From contig OY969721.1 in NCBI GenBank assembly GCA_963702175.1, positions 1,240,001 to 1,304,000 on the forward strand: a stretch of 64,000 bases of DNA, given 5' to 3'. Source of the stretch: VRUE01 sp963702175. GTDB lineage: Bacteria; Actinomycetota; Thermoleophilia; Solirubrobacterales; 70-9. Below are positions 61,470 to 64,000 of this stretch, piece by piece. Each line of letters starts with the position of its first letter. Within the stretch, counting starts at the first letter, position 1. The translations under genes and the position numbers were made by a program. Below the pieces are notes generated by a model, which was not told the origin of the DNA, searched no databases, and worked only from the letters and a program-made list of their open reading frames with translations.

Positions 61470-62150
61470 TCAAATTTCTGTCGCTGAAGAGAGCTTTTTC
61501 TCGCCTGGATCCCCGTCCCGGTGGGGCGCGAGGGCGAGCTCGACCAGATCCGGCAGCAGGCTGGCAAGCCCCGAGGTATCGCCAGCGTTGAGGCGGCGGC
61601 GGATCAGAGTCGCGATTCCGCCCATCAGGGCCTGGTCGCGTACTTCGGCGTCCACTCCGGAGGGGCCGGAGTCGGGGCGCAGCAGCTCGGCGAGGAGCTG
61701 CATCGCGTCGCGGTAGCGGGCGGCGATCTCGCCCCCCGCCGCCAGCGGCTCGACCAGGTAGAGGCGGGCGACAGCCGGGTCGCGGGAGAGGAGGTCGAGG
61801 AGGGCCGCGAGGCGGAGGCGGACTCGCTCGGGCCAGGGCTCTTTCGGCCCCGCCGCAGCCAGCATCGCAGCGCCTATATGGGTGTCGACCATCTCGTAGG
61901 CGGCGAGGAAGCAATCCTCCTTACCCTCGAAGTGCTCGTAGAAGGTGCGGCGGGAGATCTTCGCCGCCTCGGCGATGCGGCCGATTGTGGTCGCGTTGTA
62001 GCCGTCCGCGGCGACCGCTTCCACCACGCCATTGAGCAACCGCTCCCGCTGGTTCTCGGCGACGAAGTCGCTGGACAGACCGTGACGCCCCGGCGGCAGG
62101 CGGGTCTGCCCCGCGGCGAGCTGCTCGGCAGTCTGCGCCCGCTCAGCCAT
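61470..62150 (-). CDS. TetR-family regulator
   Basis: The 226-residue protein has LPPGRHGLSSDFVAENQRER, the HTH GYNATTIGRIAEAAKISRRT and FYEHFEGKEDCFLAAYE. Its ATG overlaps the preceding TetR gene end by 8 nt. The LPxGRHGL N-terminus is shared with the TetR proteins at 49015 and 63619. Targets unknown. Confidence 0.9.
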   Translation of the reverse strand: MAERAQTAEQLAAGQTRLPPGRHGLSSDFVAENQRERLLNGVVEAVAADGYNATTIGRIAEAAKISRRTFYEHFEGKEDCFLAAYEMVDTHIGAAMLAAAGPKEPWPERVRLRLAALLDLLSRDPAVARLYLVEPLAAGGEIAARYRDAMQLLAELLRPDSGPSGVDAEVRDQALMGGIATLIRRRLNAGDTSGLASLLPDLVELALAPHRDGDPGEKKLSSATEI

Positions 62151-62844
62151 CGGCGGCGACGGGCTCGGTAACGGCCGGTGGCGCCTCGCCCATAGCCGCG
62201 CTGTCGCCCATATATGGGGAGAGGGCGATCTCGGCCATTCGCGGGTACAGCTCCCCCACCCCACCGCTCGCCTTGCCGCCACCGAACTCGAGTCGCTGGC
62301 GCACCAGCCAGGCGAGGCCCCCGACGGTCGCCTGCTCGAGACCGTCGGGGAGCCAGCCTTTGACCGAGTCGAGGGTGCGCCCCTCGCGCAGCTTCGCCAC
62401 CACTTCGTCGAGCGCCGCGTCGTAGCGGGAGACCAGCGCCGGCCCGCCCATCTGCGCCTCGACCAGGCACAGCCGCGCCCGCGCCGGGTCGGCGTCGATC
62501 GCCGCCAGCAGCGCCCGCAGCCCCTCGCGCACCTGGTCGGCCCAGGGCAGCTCCCCCGGCGCCGCCTCGCGCAGCATCTCCCGCGTCTCCTCCATCGCCT
62601 GGTCGAAGGCGGCGACAAGACACTCTTCCTTGTCGGCGAAGTGCTCGTAGAAGGTCACGGTCGAGACTCCCGCGAGCTTGACGATGCCTTCGATCGTCGC
62701 CCGGGCGCAGCCCTTCTCGGCGACCGCCTGCTCGGCTGCGGCGAGGATTCGCTCGCGCTGCGTCGCCGCGAGGGCGCCGCGGGGCGAGTCCGCTCCCCGT
62801 GTCCTCGCCGACTTTCCAGCAAGCCGTTGCGAGAGGTACTGCAT
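62143..62844 (-). CDS. TetR-family regulator
   Basis: The 233-residue protein has TQRERILAAAEQAVAEKG, the HTH ATIEGIVKLAGVSTVTFYEH and DKEECLVAAFDQ. It is first of a two-gene TetR operon with 61470 and is divergent from the plus-strand TetR at 62912 over a 67-nt AT-rich region. Confidence 0.9.
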   Translation of the reverse strand: MQYLSQRLAGKSARTRGADSPRGALAATQRERILAAAEQAVAEKGCARATIEGIVKLAGVSTVTFYEHFADKEECLVAAFDQAMEETREMLREAAPGELPWADQVREGLRALLAAIDADPARARLCLVEAQMGGPALVSRYDAALDEVVAKLREGRTLDSVKGWLPDGLEQATVGGLAWLVRQRLEFGGGKASGGVGELYPRMAEIALSPYMGDSAAMGEAPPAVTEPVAADG

Positions 62845-62911
62845 GAGCCGAGAATAGCTCTTTCTAAAAAGATTTCATATCTGGAGAAAAAGGAGTAGTT
62901 TTTATACGAAC

Positions 62912-63622
62912 GTGAGACAAGAGGCCTGCGCGACAGCCCCCGAGCTCCTCCCCGTCGCGGCCGATCCGACCGCCGCCGACGCCGATGCGGCGCTGCGCGA
63001 GGCGACAATGGAGGGGGCGCTGACCGCGGTCGGCAGTCTCGGCTTCAGGGCCACCTCGGTGCGGGCGATCCTCGAGCGCAGCGGCGGCCACCGCGCCCAG
63101 TTCTACGAGCAGTTCGCCAGCAAGGAGGACTGCTTCGAGCAGGCCTACGCCGTCTGGATCGAGCGGCTCGGGGTCGGTCTGCTCGGCGCCGCGGCGACGG
63201 CGGGCGGCTGGCGCTCCGGTGTGCAGGCGGCGCTGACCGGCCTCTTCGAGTTCGCCGAGGAACGGCCGGAGGTCGCGCGGGCGCTGCTGGTCGAGGTCCA
63301 GGTGGCTGGCGGCCCGGCACTGGCCAAGCGCGAAGAGGCGCTGGAGCGGCTCGCCGCGGCGATCGACAGCGTGCGCGGCCAGATCGATCACGGCGAGGCG
63401 CCTCCCAAGGCGACCGGCATGTTCGTGGTCGGCGGCGTCGAGGCTTGCGTCTGCGACGCACTCGCGGCCGGCGACCCAGGGCGCGTCTGGGACAGCCTGC
63501 CGGAGCTGATGCACTTCGCGGTTGGCTCCTACCTCGGCAGGGAAGCGGCCGAGGAGGAGTATGAGGCGGCACAGGAGCTGCTCGAGCGGCGGCGCACCGA
63601 GCTGGAGAGCGAGGCGCGATGA
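62912..63622 (+). CDS. TetR-family regulator
   Basis: The 236-residue protein has LTAVGSLGFRATSVRAILER, GGHRAQFYEQFASKEDCFEQ and a C-terminal helical domain with VVGGVEACVCD. GTG 62912 is taken as start; TATACG just upstream suggests a leaderless transcript. Its stop overlaps the next TetR start (ATGA). Confidence 0.88.
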   Translation: MRQEACATAPELLPVAADPTAADADAALREATMEGALTAVGSLGFRATSVRAILERSGGHRAQFYEQFASKEDCFEQAYAVWIERLGVGLLGAAATAGGWRSGVQAALTGLFEFAEERPEVARALLVEVQVAGGPALAKREEALERLAAAIDSVRGQIDHGEAPPKATGMFVVGGVEACVCDALAAGDPGRVWDSLPELMHFAVGSYLGREAAEEEYEAAQELLERRRTELESEAR

Positions 63623-64000
63623 CCCACTTGCGCCTGGTCGAGCCCGAGCCGCGTGGCGACCTGTTCGAGGTGGAGCTCTGGCCGGCCGCGCCGCTGCCGC
63701 GCGGGCGCCACGGGATCCCTGCCGACCTGGTCGCGGCGCACCAGCGCCAACGGCTGGTCGCGGCGATGAGCGGCGCGCTGGCCGAGCACGGCTACGCCCG
63801 CGTTACCGCCGAACACGTCAGCGAACAGGCCGGCGTCTCCAGCAGCACCTTCTACAAGCACTTCGGCAACCTCTGGGAGTGCCTGCTCGCCGCCTACGAG
63901 GACGCCGGCCGGCAGCTCTGCGCGGAGATCGAAGCGGGTTGCGCCAAGGGCGGGACGCAGGAGGCCGAGGACGGTAATCCCGCCAATCGGCTCGCCGCCG
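63619..64000 (+). CDS. TetR-family regulator (partial)
   Basis: The first 127 residues are visible before the window ends. LPRGRHGIPADLVAAHQRQR precedes the HTH GYARVTAEHVSEQAGVSSST and FYKHFGNLWECLLAAYE. It is co-translated with the TetR at 62912 (ATGA). The ligand domain is cut off. Confidence 0.88.
   Translation, partial: MTHLRLVEPEPRGDLFEVELWPAAPLPRGRHGIPADLVAAHQRQRLVAAMSGALAEHGYARVTAEHVSEQAGVSSSTFYKHFGNLWECLLAAYEDAGRQLCAEIEAGCAKGGTQEAEDGNPANRLAA

Noticed and set aside
1..64000. CRISPR arrays, rRNA genes, transposases, integrases and phage genes
   Set aside because: Looked for and not seen; the repeats present are gene-end duplicates and two palindromic elements.

Overview
The window is high-GC DNA from an actinobacterium, most likely class Thermoleophilia (Solirubrobacterales-like). 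This rests on three things: the composition, the style of the large secreted NHL-repeat and Cys-rich proteins at 52-61 kb, and the actinobacterial families present (a PafB-PafC fusion, DUF3817, a mycothiol-type arsenate reductase). Taxonomy is inferred, since no rRNA or core marker set lies here. No transposase, integrase, phage gene or CRISPR array was found; the only RNA gene is one tRNA-Phe.

1-14.8 kb is a surface-polysaccharide locus. It holds three GT-C-like membrane proteins, glycosyltransferases of the GT2 and GT-B types, two SAM methyltransferases, two CDP-paratose-epimerase-like SDR enzymes and a secreted glycosidase-like protein. It carries two gene relics: the 3' end of a GT2 gene at 4221-4347 and an internally deleted methyltransferase at 10361-10501.

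14.8-18.8 kb is a toxin-antitoxin patch between two paralogous secreted glycosidase-like genes: RHH/PIN, an unnamed toxin-like protein with DUF2283, and Phd/VapC. Two of these modules are bounded by copies of the last 35-47 bp of a neighbouring pyridoxamine-oxidase-like gene. The same layout, a small module between an intact gene end and a duplicated gene end, recurs at 51.2-52.0 kb (DUF4160-DUF2442 between copies of a TetR 3' end) and at 4.2-7.0 kb.

18.8-47 kb is mostly ordinary chromosome: a GlxA/DJ-1 divergent pair, a frameshifted DUF1906 protein, penicillin acylase, a metallo-hydrolase, PafBC, a YhaM-type nuclease, arsenate reductase, cupredoxin, an M15 peptidase, PyrD, a hydrolase, a pentapeptide-repeat operon, a tRNA-Phe-linked small operon, a GH15-like enzyme, a coupled folP-helicase-LOG operon, a HAD hydrolase, a DtxR regulator, an aminotransferase and a frameshifted radical-SAM gene. 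Two copies of an 80-112 bp palindromic repeat sit at gene ends (26.8 and 44.8 kb).

47.0-47.3 kb holds the most unusual small locus. A LexA-box-like palindrome next to a -10 element is followed by a leader whose hairpin would hide a very strong ribosome binding site, an 18-codon hydrophobic peptide, and two strong hairpins. It resembles SOS-controlled membrane-peptide toxins in layout only.

47.3-52.2 kb has nucleotide-metabolism genes (YtoQ, long dCTP deaminase) and three TetR regulators. 52.2-61 kb is a block of large secreted proteins, and 61.4-64 kb is a second array of four TetR regulators, the last cut by the window edge.
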